A stretch of DNA of 64,000 nt from Hypericum androsaemum (Eukaryota; Streptophyta; Magnoliopsida; Malpighiales; Hypericaceae): assembly GCA_963995505.1 (NCBI GenBank), contig OZ023188.1, positions 3,100,001 through 3,164,000 on the forward strand. The letters run 5' to 3'. Under the pieces are notes generated by a model. It did no database searches. It worked only from the letters and a program-made list of their open reading frames with translations, and was not told the origin of the DNA. Positions 35,925-47,190 of the stretch are shown here, piece by piece; position 1 is the first letter of the stretch; every line of letters begins with the position of its first letter. A program made the position numbers and the translations under genes.

Positions 35925-36866
35925 AATTCTTGACATGGTTTATGTCTTTATTGACTTTGGCTGTAATTTTCATGACGATCACGCGCAAATTCAGTTTATA
36001 TGAGTTTTAATAAGAAAAAGAAGGTTAAATAGGGCGGAGCCAGAAAATTTGGAGAGTAGGGGTAATATAATTTTTTGGGCCAGACTAACATATGATAAGT
36101 TGATAACGGACCATTCTGATTTTAATTTTTAGGTTAATTAATTTTTTAGTGGGATCAATTTCTAATTTTAGTAGAGACATACATTAAAAAAATATACATA
36201 ATTATAAAATTATAAAATTAAGTGGAGGTAATTGTCCCCACAACATGAAACCTTCCTCCGTCCCTGGTTAAATATGTCGAGTTAAAATTATGAAAATATA
36301 ATTGTGTTAAGATAATTGATTGATAGAGATAAGTTTGTCAATATATGAGATATTATATAATTCGAGTAATATTTGATACTCGTTGTGCTTCCTCATTAGA
36401 AAGCACAACGAGTTACAATAATTAGAAAGCCGACTCCATGGCAAATAGAACTTGTTCAAATAGCACAAGATGTATTAACCAAAGTTCAAAAATCAAATTT
36501 TAACAACTCTAATAATTATTGTAACTATTTACTTATTAAAAAAAAGTTGTCTCCAAGTGGAGTTTATAGAATTCTTGACGTTATTTATAGCGGAACTCAG
36601 AAGTATTTTTTAAAGTAAATTTCTACATAATATTATATATGTTAAAAATTGAACACTAACTTTTTGTTAATTCGTTATGATGCGTTAGAGGAACTCTTTT
36701 ACTGCAAGTAATTAACATAATTGTTTTTTCAATAGGGTGGTGGACTGGTGGGTAAGAATTGACACGGTTTCGGTCTTCTTCATTGACTTTGGCTGTAATT
36801 TTCATGACGATCACCCGCCGGATCTTTATATATAAAATATATGTGAGTTTTAATAAGAAAAATTAT
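35925..36866. repeat. Duplicated segment of about 100 bp upstream of LTP-like copy 1
   Basis: 35925-36023 and 36756-36866 are direct repeats sharing GACTTTGGCTGTAATTTTCA, TGACGATCAC and GTGAGTTTTAATAAGAAAAA-like sequence, about 830 bp apart. Both lie on the promoter side of the minus-strand gene. Confidence 0.8.
36378..36413. repeat. 13-bp inverted repeat
   Basis: ACTCGTTGTGCTT and its exact reverse complement flank a 10-base loop. No function is assigned. Confidence 0.8.
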
Positions 36867-37598
36867 GATTCTACCAAAAATATGAGAAAAATTAAGGAGC
36901 TCGATAACTTTTATTTTCCTGTCACTGTCTCAAATACATTTAATATCGCATCTTTTCTTTAAAGAAATTTTAATATCATATCTAGAAAAAATTTTAATAC
37001 AAGAGATTTAAGGTAGCGTGTCAACTTGACTAAGAGAAGTAAACTATCTTGACTATAATTGCTAGTCATACACCGGACAATGAATCCATCAAATATCTTC
37101 TCCTTTTCCCAGCTAGTTCCCTTTAGAAGGCCATTTTTTCAAAAAAGCTTGCTGGCTTTTTTTTTTGTGTGTGTGCATATAAGTTGCGTATGTCAAATTA
37201 TGTACAAAGCATATTTAAAATGACGGAATTCACTATCTCGTCTCACCTAGCTGGAAAGTTTTTTTTTTACAGCTTACCGTTAATTATAATATCCTCCACA
37301 GCTAGGAGGCCAACATGGAAAGTACATGAGTCATGGGAATTTTGTATTGGGCGTTTTATATATTTAATATTTTCACTCGTTGTAATCCTATTGAAAATGT
37401 ATAAAAATCTATAAATTCAAAAAATTTATGATTTCCTATATTGAATAGTAAGAGATTCAAATTTAATTGTAAAATACTAGAAAGTAGAAAGTCGCTTGAT
37501 CGCTTCTATATAGAATTTTATTTCAAATATCGATTTCATGTGGATACTTTCCTCGTTCCAGTTACAAATATCTAAACAAATATTTATAATACTTTGTA

Positions 37599-38843
37599 GG
37601 GAAAAGTCCACTTAAGTACCATGTGATATCGCAAAAAATTAAGTCAGTACTCTGTGGTTTAAAACGTATCAATTGAGTCAAACTTATTCAAATTAAAATC
37701 AATTAGAGGCCCGGGCAGCTACCCGAACCCTACCCGTCCTGCCCGGACCCTGCCCGGCCACCCGGATCAGCCACATCATAAGTTGCTGCTGATGTGGCGC
37801 CACATGGACATTCTCTCTCTCCTCCCTCCTTCCCCACTCTCGTGAATTCTCTCCATTCTCGCCAATTCTCTACATTCACGTGGACATCAATGACATCGGG
37901 TTGATCAAGGTCTCCAAATTCGGCCTCTCCGCACTCCGCCGGGACGGCGAGGGGCTCCACCTGAGTACGGCGTGCGGGACGTCGGCGTTCGCCGCCCGGA
38001 GGTGTTTGCGAGGAAGGGGTACGACGGGGCCAAAGCGGATGCGTGGTTCAACAAGAGAAACTCCGATCTGGTGGGGGTGGACAGCACGAGTAGCTTTATC
38101 AAGCTGGCCGGGTCTCCGGAGGCCGGTTCGGGACGAGGGGTGAACACCTTCGACATAATATCGATGTTCTCCGGTCTGGACCTGTCGGGGCTGTTCAGCG
38201 GCGGGGGAAGGGAGAGGCGGTTCACGTCGGGGGAGACGATGGAGCGGGTAGTGGGAGGGTGAGGGAGGTCGGGGGCAATTAGGGTTATTGCCGCCGCGAA
38301 GGACGGGATCGAGGAGATGTTGTAGTGGAGTTGAAGGTCGGACTGGGAGATATGGTCCTCCAATGGCATTATTGAGATTCGGTGGTGGTTAGAGGTTTAA
38401 TTGTTAATTAATTGTACATCCAAGTTCCGGTGTTGTTGCGTTAATAATAAAATTAATGTTTCGCAACTTGGGGAGATGGATTAGGGCCACCACTTCCACT
38501 CATTAGATTAGGGCCATCTCAGGTAGGGAGATGGACCAGTTTGATCGTGCTCTAGGGGAATTAGCGAGAATGGAGAGAATTAGCGAGGAAGGAGGTGGGA
38601 GAGAGAGGGGGAGAAGAAAGGAGAGAGAGAATGTCCATGTGGCACCACATCAGCAGCAAATTATGATGTGGCTGATCCGGGTGGCCGGGCAGGGTCCGGG
38701 TAGGATGGGTAGGGTTCGGGTAGCTGCCCGGGCCTCTAATTGATTTTAATTTGAATAAGTTTGACTCAATTGATACGTTTTAAACTACATGGTACTGACT
38801 TGATTTTTCGCGATACTACAGGGTACTTAAGTGGACTTTTCCC
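37599..38843. mobile_element. Pack-MULE (MULE 2) carrying CIPK kinase-gene fragments
   Basis: Long terminal inverted repeats of about 270 bp (37599 to about 37870; about 38560 to 38843), starting GGGAAAAGTCCACTTAAGTA. A perfect 9-bp duplication TACTTTGTA lies at 37590-37598 and 38844-38852. The 0.7-kb interior is GC-rich, unlike the flanks, and codes for broken pieces of a CBL-interacting protein kinase. No transposase is present, so it is a non-autonomous Mutator-type element with captured host sequence. Confidence 0.94.
37878..38262 (+). pseudogene. Captured CIPK fragments (kinase activation loop and NAF region)
   Basis: In one frame (from 37880) DINDIGLIKVSKFGLSAL corresponds to the DFG region of CIPKs (with SKFG instead of SDFG). 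After a frame change, EVFARKGYDGAKADAW is the APE-subdomain region. It then jumps over the rest of the kinase lobe to FNK..., and on to NTFDIISMFSGLDLSGLF, the NAF/FISL CBL-binding motif, followed by RERRFTSGE. The ATP loop, catalytic loop and C-lobe are missing, and the DFG Asp is lost. A captured, non-functional chimera; possible regulatory transcripts are speculation. Confidence 0.88.
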
Positions 38844-38852
38844 TACTTTGTA

Positions 38853-40235
38853 TACGTGGGTATGAGACGTGTATCTTTTTCCTGTTATTGTTTTTACGGT
38901 TACGCAGTATTCTTACGTCATAATTTCTTTAAAAATTTGGTAAATTTTATCGACATTTTCATAAAATGCATTAATTTTTAATAATTATTTAAAAATAAAT
39001 GAAGTTGCAAATTTTAAAATAATTTCAAAAATGAATAATAATCTTTCATTTCATAGTCGATAGAAATGGTATTATTGATTTTTGAATTTATTTTGAAATT
39101 TTCGTAACGGTAAGAAAAAGTGAGTTTCTCACTTTCAACGAATTAAAAGTTAGATCGAAAAAAATAAATGTTATAAATATTAAAGATGAATTTAGATGCA
39201 CGCGTCATTATTTCATTCATATATACTGTGTACGTACCATTAATTTTCAACCTTAAATTTTGAGTGCTACCCTCAAGTTTCTAATTGGCCTTACGCGGAA
39301 AGACCAATCATGGGTTGCTTTATTTGACTTTCAATTGACAAATCGACAACGCCATTTTGTCTTGGAGATTCTCATGACCACTAAGAATAAGATGACTCCT
39401 GGATATCAAGTTTGAAACATTGGAGAATGTTAAATATATGTCGATAAAATTTTGTCAATTTTGTGAGAATTTAATTTGTCTAATTAGTGTCGGAATAACA
39501 GGTATAAACCAAAGAAGTTAAATTGTAGAGTGACACAATTTTGTTTAGAATTGCATGCAAATATTGGTTTTGAATATCAATTTGGAGTTGTTCTAAATAA
39601 TAAAAAATAGATTTATTCAACAAAATAATGAATTTATTTTTTATGAATGAAAAATATTATTATTAGAGTTATTTTTATAATATTTGAATATCAGAAGTTC
39701 AAAAAGAAATGCTGGTTTTGGATTGAAGAATTTTTTTCCAGTTTTCATCTTTTGAGTGGTGCGGCTTTTATTTTAGCTAGCGAAAGTTCCATCTTTTTTT
39801 TTTGAAATTTACAAAGAAGGTTCATGACAACTGAACAACTTTTCAATGAATTTAGAAATCCGTAATAAAATTATTTTTTTGAGAAATTAAATCCGTAATA
39901 ACATTAGATGCTTAAAATTTTAAGAAATTTTAAAATGAATTAACTTCTAAATTATTTGACACCAAAATTAAGGTCGGTAGAGGAATGAATTGTTAGATTA
40001 TTTTTGTCTTCTTTGTTCTTCTCGATTGACGTATATATCATGTTATATAAGTTTACCATGGCTCCCCTCAAAAGACAAAAAGTCTGCCATGGCCCATGGG
40101 CATCGGTCAATTGGATTCGGACATTTTGATTCCAAACCTTGTGAATAAAAAAATTACTATAAATTATTTATAAAATACAATCCTATATAAATAATTTCTT
40201 TTAGAGGAAATGTTAATGTAGTATATTAATAACTC
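38853..40235. other. Intergenic stretch without a recognisable gene
   Basis: Strongly AT-rich. No ORF with a domain, RNA gene or clear element border was seen. Confidence 0.5.
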
Positions 40236-40760
40236 TTAAGTGAGAAAGTTAGTGAACAATAATACATCAAGCTCGACCGGGTGGAGAGTTAACCAGTCCT
40301 CTAGGAGTGTACCTAGCCTGCGAACTTTGCTAAGTAGATTTGCAACTTGGTTTTGCTTTCTAGAGAAAAGGCCAATCGTACAATTTGGCAATGAAGCCAG
40401 AGTAGACCTAAGATTACACACCAAAAAATCGACCATCCAGTGAACAAAAGAGTCAAGATTGGTGAGGAAAGTGAAGGCAATGAGAGAGTCTGTCTCAATC
40501 CTAATGGTCATGTCCAAGTAGCGCCATCGAACGAGGGAGAGGGCGAGAGCGATGGCTTCGAGTTCAGCTTCCAAAGGAGAGTGGGTTCAACAAACCTATG
40601 TTTGACCATCCAAGATGAGGTCACAATAGTTTCTAGCAACTGCAACAATCCCGACAAGAGTAGAAGAATCCAGCCACGACTCGTCACAGTCAATATTGAT
40701 GGTCCCTTCTTCAGGGACATTCCAAGTGAGAGTCTGATACTCCTGCTCAGTTTGGTTACG
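40236..40760 (-). pseudogene. RNase H-like (RVT_3) fragment from an L1-type element
   Basis: Reads TINIDCDESWLDSSTLVGI, then after two stops LEAELEAIALALSLVRW and IRIETDSLIAFTFL, with RKQNQVANLLSKV near the end: the plant RNase H-like domain with its conserved Asp/Glu context (D-x-S-W, EAELEAI, ETDS, N-x-VAN). The upstream reverse transcriptase is absent. Two nonsense codons near 40600 show decay. Confidence 0.78.
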
Positions 40761-42594
40761 TATTGTGGAACCTATAATCTATAAAAATTCAGAGCAGAAA
40801 TGAGAGGCATATTCAAGAGCAAAAATGCTCCTGCAAAAATTATATAAATAATTTGTTGATCTGATCAATTGTGATGCTGATACCTCGAGCAATATTGTTT
40901 AAATAACAGTGAGACCGGCCTTCCAATGTTTCTAAAGTCTACCTACCTACCTGTCTATAATATGAGTCAAATTATAACTATAATAGTGAAACTGGTTCTC
41001 TCTTTTCCCGTTGTTGGTTTTTCCATGGATTTTACACACAGATTTGTAGTGAGTTCCAAGGCTACAACCAGTACGAAGGTTTGGGGTACATTGTGGGGTA
41101 CTGACTGTACAGTTGTAAATATTATATTACGGTGAATAAATTTTCTACTTATAAAAAAATTATTATTATGTCTTCTCCGGCGTATGTAGTAAATAATTTT
41201 GATTCTTTGTTGGGTCCCACCCAGTAAATGTGGGACGAGATAGAAATAATAGTCCAATAATCTTTTACAGGGAAATTCAACACCAAACTTTATAAATATG
41301 CACATATTTATATGAAATAAAATTTACTTATAAGAAAATCAAATCATTGCGTGGACGAATATTTTATGTAGGGAATTTTGACTGTTTGGCCGGTCAAAGG
41401 ATTTGGAGAGGTCTTCATAATAAATGGACACCTCACAATTTAATGTACTGTCATTATGTAAAGTTGTGGAAATTAAACTCCTTTTGGCCCCACTTAATTT
41501 CCTTAAAACTCAACAAATTTATATCAACTAATTAATAATTTCAGAAAATAATAATTTTTACAGTCATGTAATTATTAAATTATAAAGTTTTTACTTATGT
41601 AGTTAACCAGTATATTATGGTCTTATCCCCTACGTGGATTTGATCTGTCTATAGTACAATTTTCCGGTTGAGAATCTTGGATTGAAAAACTTGGATACAA
41701 TATATAGATAGGTATATATGTTAATCCGATCGAAGTTATTAATTGTTATAATTTTCGGTATAATGCATGTTCTAGTAACAAGATTGCTTCAATATGTAGC
41801 AATTAAATTTTGCTTACACATAGACAAATGAATTATTTGTTAGTGATAAGCTCCCTCTATTGTCGTATAATTTAATACAGATCTTAAGATATAGCAAATC
41901 AACACCAAAAGAATTATCACTAAAATAAGGTTCGGAAGCAATTGATTTTGAATATAACAAGTTAAAAAAATATAGCAAACTAAAAATGAAGTATATGATC
42001 GAATCGAACTGTCCGAGATGGTGTGGTTGGTGTGTTATATTTTAGTATTGTAATTAATTACTGACATTCCAATTATTTCCCTCAAGCAATTCAATGTGCT
42101 TAATGAGATCGGACTGGTTTCGGTTTTTGGTAAGAAAAATATTTTGCTTATAAAAATCCCTTGGTTATTTATTATATGTGCACAGCGTACTAAAGAGCAA
42201 AGTAAAAATATAATTGTGGTCAACATTGCAGGATAGTAGGCTTTCCGCTATCTATGGATCGATTAATCAAAGTTTTGAACTTTCTATTTAAATAATGTTT
42301 CAAAAAATTTGCTTGTTGCGTTCTCAACACTCGAACTCGATATCAGTTATAAAATTTCATATAGTACTGTCATTAGGAAAGATGTGAGATAAATACATAT
42401 AAAGCGAGCTGCATCAATTCCTTATTAATATTGCCAGAAAACATAAAATAACAGGTGCAAGTCTGAACTAAGATTGGCAAACATGATCATGTGCCCAAGC
42501 CACGATCATATTTCCGAGCTTTATTATTAATTATGTAGAACTCCCTTAAACAGCTGAACAATAAGATACTTTTGTTTCCTTAATTTGCTGCGCT
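40761..42594. other. Intergenic: 3' flank of LTP-like copy 2
   Basis: AT-rich. Only short ORFs with no domain. No element borders resolved. Confidence 0.5.
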
Positions 42595-43543
42595 TCACGG
42601 AATAGTAATACCTACAACGCAAAGATATTTAACCAAGTTAATTAACAAACACAACAGTCATTGACGATTAAAATAAGTGCATATTGCTTTTTCGTTTTAT
42701 AATACCAGGTATCGGGTTCAATTCTTTGGGTACACAGCAGTGTTAAATACTTATTGGGAGAGCTTTGCCACCTTTCAAAAGTCTTATCCGGCTCGAATTG
42801 GATTAGTCGGCCCAGTGGGTCGGATTACCATTGGTTAAAACCAAAAAAAAATAAGTGCATATTGATTTTTTGTTGTATAATACCCGATAACTGTACACCT
42901 ACTGAACCTATTAATCCAGATTCGAGTTGAGTAAAATTTTGAAAAACGAAAAAACTCTTCAAAGAATTATTTGATTGATTCACGTCCAAAACGTAACTCT
43001 CGTTTCTAGATGTCCAAAATAGAGCTCGATTTTAGATTAATCATTACTCGTGAATATTTCACTGCACAGCAAAGTAAATTTTGAAATTGAGTTAGAGACA
43101 TACTTCCACACTTGAAGTGGTGAGGAAGCTTCCTCCCACAACCTTCAACCATCTTGACAAATCGATTGACGTCGATGAGGGCAGCCAACTTGGGTGTAAT
43201 AACAGGGCAAACACACTCGAAGTGGGTAACCCTAATCCTCGCGCAACACGCCCTCGACGGCGTCTGAAAGGTAAATGTGTATTATATTAATCTTAGTTGC
43301 TAGAGAGATCATTAATTACAAATAAATTACGAAAATAAGAGCGTTCTAATCGAAATTTTGTAAGAGAAGTAATGTAATCCCCACCTTCCCATACAACACC
43401 GGCTTGCACGCATTTATGGCCACCCTCCTCTCCTCCTTGCACTGTGCTGGGCTAATCTTTTTCTTCGCATTAGCCGCCTCGCAACCACCCAACAACAAAA
43501 CAACAGCCAAAACTAGGAGCACAGCCAGTACGTTACTTCTCAT
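42595..43543 (-). CDS. LTP-like / bifunctional-inhibitor family secreted protein (copy 2)
   Basis: Three exons: 43385-43543, 43104-43263 and 42595-42611, giving 111 residues ending KCGSITIP. Signal peptide about 1-24 (VLAVLLVLAVVLLLGGCEA). The cysteine pattern matches copy 1 (CKEERRVAINAC, ACCARI, ECVCPV, GCGR, KCGS), and long identical blocks (KLAALIDVNR, PHHFKCGS) show the two are paralogues about 7.5 kb apart in the same orientation. Here an intron (43264-43384) interrupts the coding region between YGK and TPSRACC, where copy 1 is continuous. The 17-nt last exon is conserved. A start five codons upstream (43558) is also possible. Confidence 0.85.
42670..42884. repeat. SINE-like insertion with 37-bp flanking repeats in intron 2 of LTP copy 2
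   Basis: A direct repeat of about 37 bp (42670-42706 and 42848-42884; three mismatches) flanks 141 bp that begins near GGTATCGGGTTCAATTC (B-box-like) and ends in a run of eight A. A-tail plus flanking repeat suggest a retroposed SINE-like unit; the flanks are longer than usual target-site duplications. Confidence 0.55.
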
Positions 43544-43647
43544 CTCGACTCTGAACAACGGAGATTTAAAAAAAACTTGTAAATGATAATTATTTCGTTT
43601 CTAGTAATCCGGGGGCTTTGTAGGTGAAGTGATGGACGACCCAATAA

Positions 43648-43657
43648 CTATATATAG
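43648..43657 (-). promoter_or_regulatory. TATA box of LTP-like copy 2
   Basis: CTATATATAG about 105 bp before the ATG, again directly after CTCCCACT on the minus strand. Confidence 0.6.
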
Positions 43658-45159
43658 TGGGAGAATGATAATTTTTTTAAAACTCTTTTATTTCATAATC
43701 AAGCAATGTCTGGTGCTATATTTCCATTAAAAAAATATTAATTCTATTTAAGTGTGATTCTCCTCGTAAAATTTAAACCCAACTATTTTAATAAATTTTA
43801 GTCTCTCGCTATTTAAAACAACTTATATCCGCGAGTGATAAGAATATTGGAGAGGAGTCGTCGTGTAGCTGAAATTCTACGCCAGCTTCCTTGGTTGACT
43901 TGGAAGTGTTTACTTTTGAAGTCGTCGATGTTTTCTGGCTTAGACAGCCTGTACGAAGTTTCTCTTTCCTTTCGGCCTTCTATTCCTTTAAATTATTGCA
44001 TCGTTCACCGACGAGTTGCATCGTTATAATTTAATAAACATCTGTATTTATTTCAGTATTTAAGAATACATTAGTATTAAATATTTGTTAGAAGAGCATT
44101 ATCTTTTTTAAATATTTTACCAAGTTCAAAGTTAAATTAGTTGATCCGATATAAATATTTTTGGTACGTAAATTTATTATCCACCAGAAAAATTGACATG
44201 TTTAAATCAACAATGTTGTTTTACCTCAAGTCTAGTACTTAAATCTTCCGACATTATTCTAGATTAATTCGCCTAAAAAAAAGTTTACAAAAAAAATTAG
44301 CCTAATAGTTGTTCTACATTGTTAGTTTTAAACAAATAGAATTTTTTGCCTCATTTTTTCTTCAATTATCTCATAGATGACACTACTGATGATTGTACTA
44401 TACTATATCCATGGACAATTATTCAATGGTGTTTGAAAATTCGGGTCACATGGGTTGCCCCACAAAAAGAATACAAACAAAATTGCTGGATGGGAATCTC
44501 TATATTCCACGATTGCAGCTAGTTGAATTGACTCGTAATATAATTCGCCAAATTTCTACCCTCCAGCAATTGTGCATCTTTTTACCATATAATTAAAAGA
44601 ATTTGCGGATCTGTTCGTGATTACGGAACCGCGTTACTCGGAGACCTTGACTTGCACCCAATTTCATCTCATTAGAAAAGACTTGCACCAAGCCACCAAC
44701 TACGTCAAGTGTTTTTCCAAACAAGATGAATTCAAAACTTTCATGAAAAAATGAAGACATTGAAAATATAGTTGTTATCGGTTTGAGTAGTGTGGTTGGT
44801 CTAGCAAATTCGATTTGATTCCTCAAAATTTTTATTAAGATTCGAACCAGTTCATGAGAATCTGAATTCGTCCTTGGACGAACTCGATAACGAATCATAT
44901 TTTTCACAATTCCAATTCGACAAATTATAATTTGAATTTGCCCACATTCGAACCATGATCGCCCAATCTAACGTATTAGCGTGCCAAATTTTTTTGTTCT
45001 AGTTAAAATCTTTAGATAGAGACTAACATAATTACATTACATGTGTAATTAGGTGGTATATAGTGGGTTTTTTCTTTTGGAATGACGTTGTACAGAATTC
45101 CCTAAGATGTACTTCCATGTTTTGAGTAATACAATCTATCTATCTATTCATTAAAAAAA
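43658..45159. other. Intergenic stretch without a recognisable gene
   Basis: AT-rich. A minus-strand frame at 44593-44907 has no recognisable domain. Confidence 0.5.
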
Positions 45160-46258
45160 GGAAAAATTACTCTCAAGTCCTTCGTATTTGTAAAATACAC
45201 GCCAAAATCTCCCGTGTTTGATTTTATTATACTTCCGGGTCCTTAACTGACGTCAGCGGCTCTTTTTTCATTTTTGTCATAGAAATGACCAAAATACCCT
45301 TTTAAAAAAATTACATAATCTCCTTCGTCTTCCTTCCTCTCCTTCGACTCCCTTGCCGGACGCCGGCAACAACAACGCTGGTGCTCTCCCGATGCCGGTG
45401 CTCTCCTAGGTCTTCTGCATCTACAACGACGGTGCTGGTTAGATATCAACTACAACGAGCTCCTTCCCGACGTCTCGTGCCGGCCGATTCTCCTTCCCCT
45501 TTGGTGATTTGTACAAGAAAACCCCACAAAAGCACAGAATCAGTCGTCGCCAAGTCCATTCAAATTCCTCGAGAGCGAGAATCTCTCATGTCTTGGCTTC
45601 CAGTTTGTTGCGCCGTCCGGCTTCGCTTCCAACAACGGCAGCAGCAGCCAAGTCCATTCTGGCCTTCATGATTTCATGGCCAGGTCTATTTCGATTGTAA
45701 TTTTGGGGTTTCTTATTTTTGGAGTTCACGACTTCATGGGGAGGTCCATGAGAGAGCGAAGCCGTCGTTTTGCTCCTCCTTCAAGCTTCAGCCCTTTTTT
45801 GGTTAGGTAAAGTAGCTGCCATAACAAATCTCGTAGAAAAAAGTTGAAGGTTTGCACGTGGGTTTGTTCTGATCTGCGATAACATTTTTTTGCCGGTCTC
45901 TGGGTTTTGTCCGATTCTTTTAGCCATTGGATTTTAAAGGAGGAAGGAAGATGGTTGAGGTCACCGGAACGCAGCAGACGAGGAGGGAGGTCAAGCGCTT
46001 GGGCTCGAACTCGCCGGAACTGGAGGGTTGCTTTCGGAACGGCGAGAGTGTTGAAGGAAGACGAAGGAGATGATTTTTTGTTTGTTTCAAGGGTATTTTG
46101 GTTATTTCAATGACAAAAATGAAAAAAATGTTAATGTGAGCCAGAGACCCGAACGTATAATAAAATCAAACAAGAAGAACAACAAGATCATTTTTCAATC
46201 ACGGAAGACTTTTGAATATATTTAAGCAAACACGAAGGACTTGAGAGTAATTTTTTCC
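45160..46258. mobile_element. Mutator-type long-TIR element (MULE 3), 1.1 kb
   Basis: The arms 45160 to about 45345 and about 46060 to 46258 are inverted repeats of roughly 190 bp, starting GGAAAAATTACTCTCAAGTC. The terminal ATTACTCTCAAGTCC and the sub-terminal GACCAAAATACCCT resemble MULE 1, so they may belong to one superfamily branch. The right arm has an extra insertion of about 27 bp. The insertion is in A-rich DNA, so a 9-bp duplication cannot be fixed. The interior has GC-rich patches (about 45350-45660) that could be captured 5' gene sequence; I did not recognise it. Confidence 0.8.
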
Positions 46259-47190
46259 AAAAAATCCACAAGATCATACTTGAAAATTGACAAAATTAGA
46301 AAATACTAAAATAAATTTATCCCTAAAAACAACTATATATTTGAAGTACGGACAATTTATAAGGAGAGCGGAAGATGCATGGCTTCTTTGTCATGTTAAA
46401 ATTTATGGGTGACCATGAATTGAATTTGATTTTGATTCGATTTGTTAAAAGTTCGATTCGGATGCGAAACTACTCATACGAATCCAACTTTGTATTCATA
46501 TTCATCCTTGAACGAATCGAGTACGAATTATAGTTTTCGTAATTCGAATTAGGTAATTTTTTTTAAAAGATATAAATTTTATTGATATTATATGTCAAAA
46601 TAAGAACTTGCAATCTCTTCCCATAAAAAAAACTTGCAATCTAGTATTTGCCAATCTCATCATGAATGACAAATTATAACATAAATTTATCTGAATTCGA
46701 ACCGCAATCAAACTAGATTCGTCGTTTTGGTCCAAACCAACTCGGTAGGCACGTCGGCGAGTGCGTGCTGGGACTGCCGGGGACGGCACCACATCAGCGT
46801 GGACTTGCAAAAAAAGAAGAAGCGTGGACTCTGTCACTTTCATTTTCTTCCAAAAAATTACAGGTTCATGCATGTTCTGGTACATATATTTTCCCAATGA
46901 AAATCAATAATTAAGAATGAGAATTAACCTTTTCCAAGTACCAGATGTTAATTTCATTTTTCCTTTTCCACACCCCGAGATCACAAATTGCGTTTATTAA
47001 ATCTGTAATTTAGAAAACTTTTGTTCCAACAAAGGTAAATACAACACTTTCTTTTGTGAGCAGCTAAATACAAACATTTCAGTCTTCGCCAAATTGCATC
47101 CGATCCTATTCAACGAACTATACAATCTGGAAATACATTATACAACATGCAGTTTATGAAAGTATATGATCGGAATCGGGTGGAAGGCTC
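46259..47190. other. Intergenic: SnRK2 3' flank
   Basis: AT-rich; includes the presumed SnRK2 3' UTR. No other gene seen. Confidence 0.5.

Larger units (their letters stand above)
35667..37589. other. Intergenic: upstream region of LTP-like copy 1
   Basis: AT-rich sequence. It contains a duplicated segment of about 100 bp (35925-36023 and 36756-36866) and a 13-bp inverted repeat at 36378-36413. No gene recognised. Confidence 0.5.

Noticed and set aside
40440..40784. 114-codon plus ORF
   Set aside because: Antisense of the RNase H-like fragment; no domain of its own.
45243..45700. Arg/Pro-rich ORFs inside MULE 3 as a gene
   Set aside because: Short, in competing frames, interrupted, and confined to a transposable element interior; at most captured fragments.
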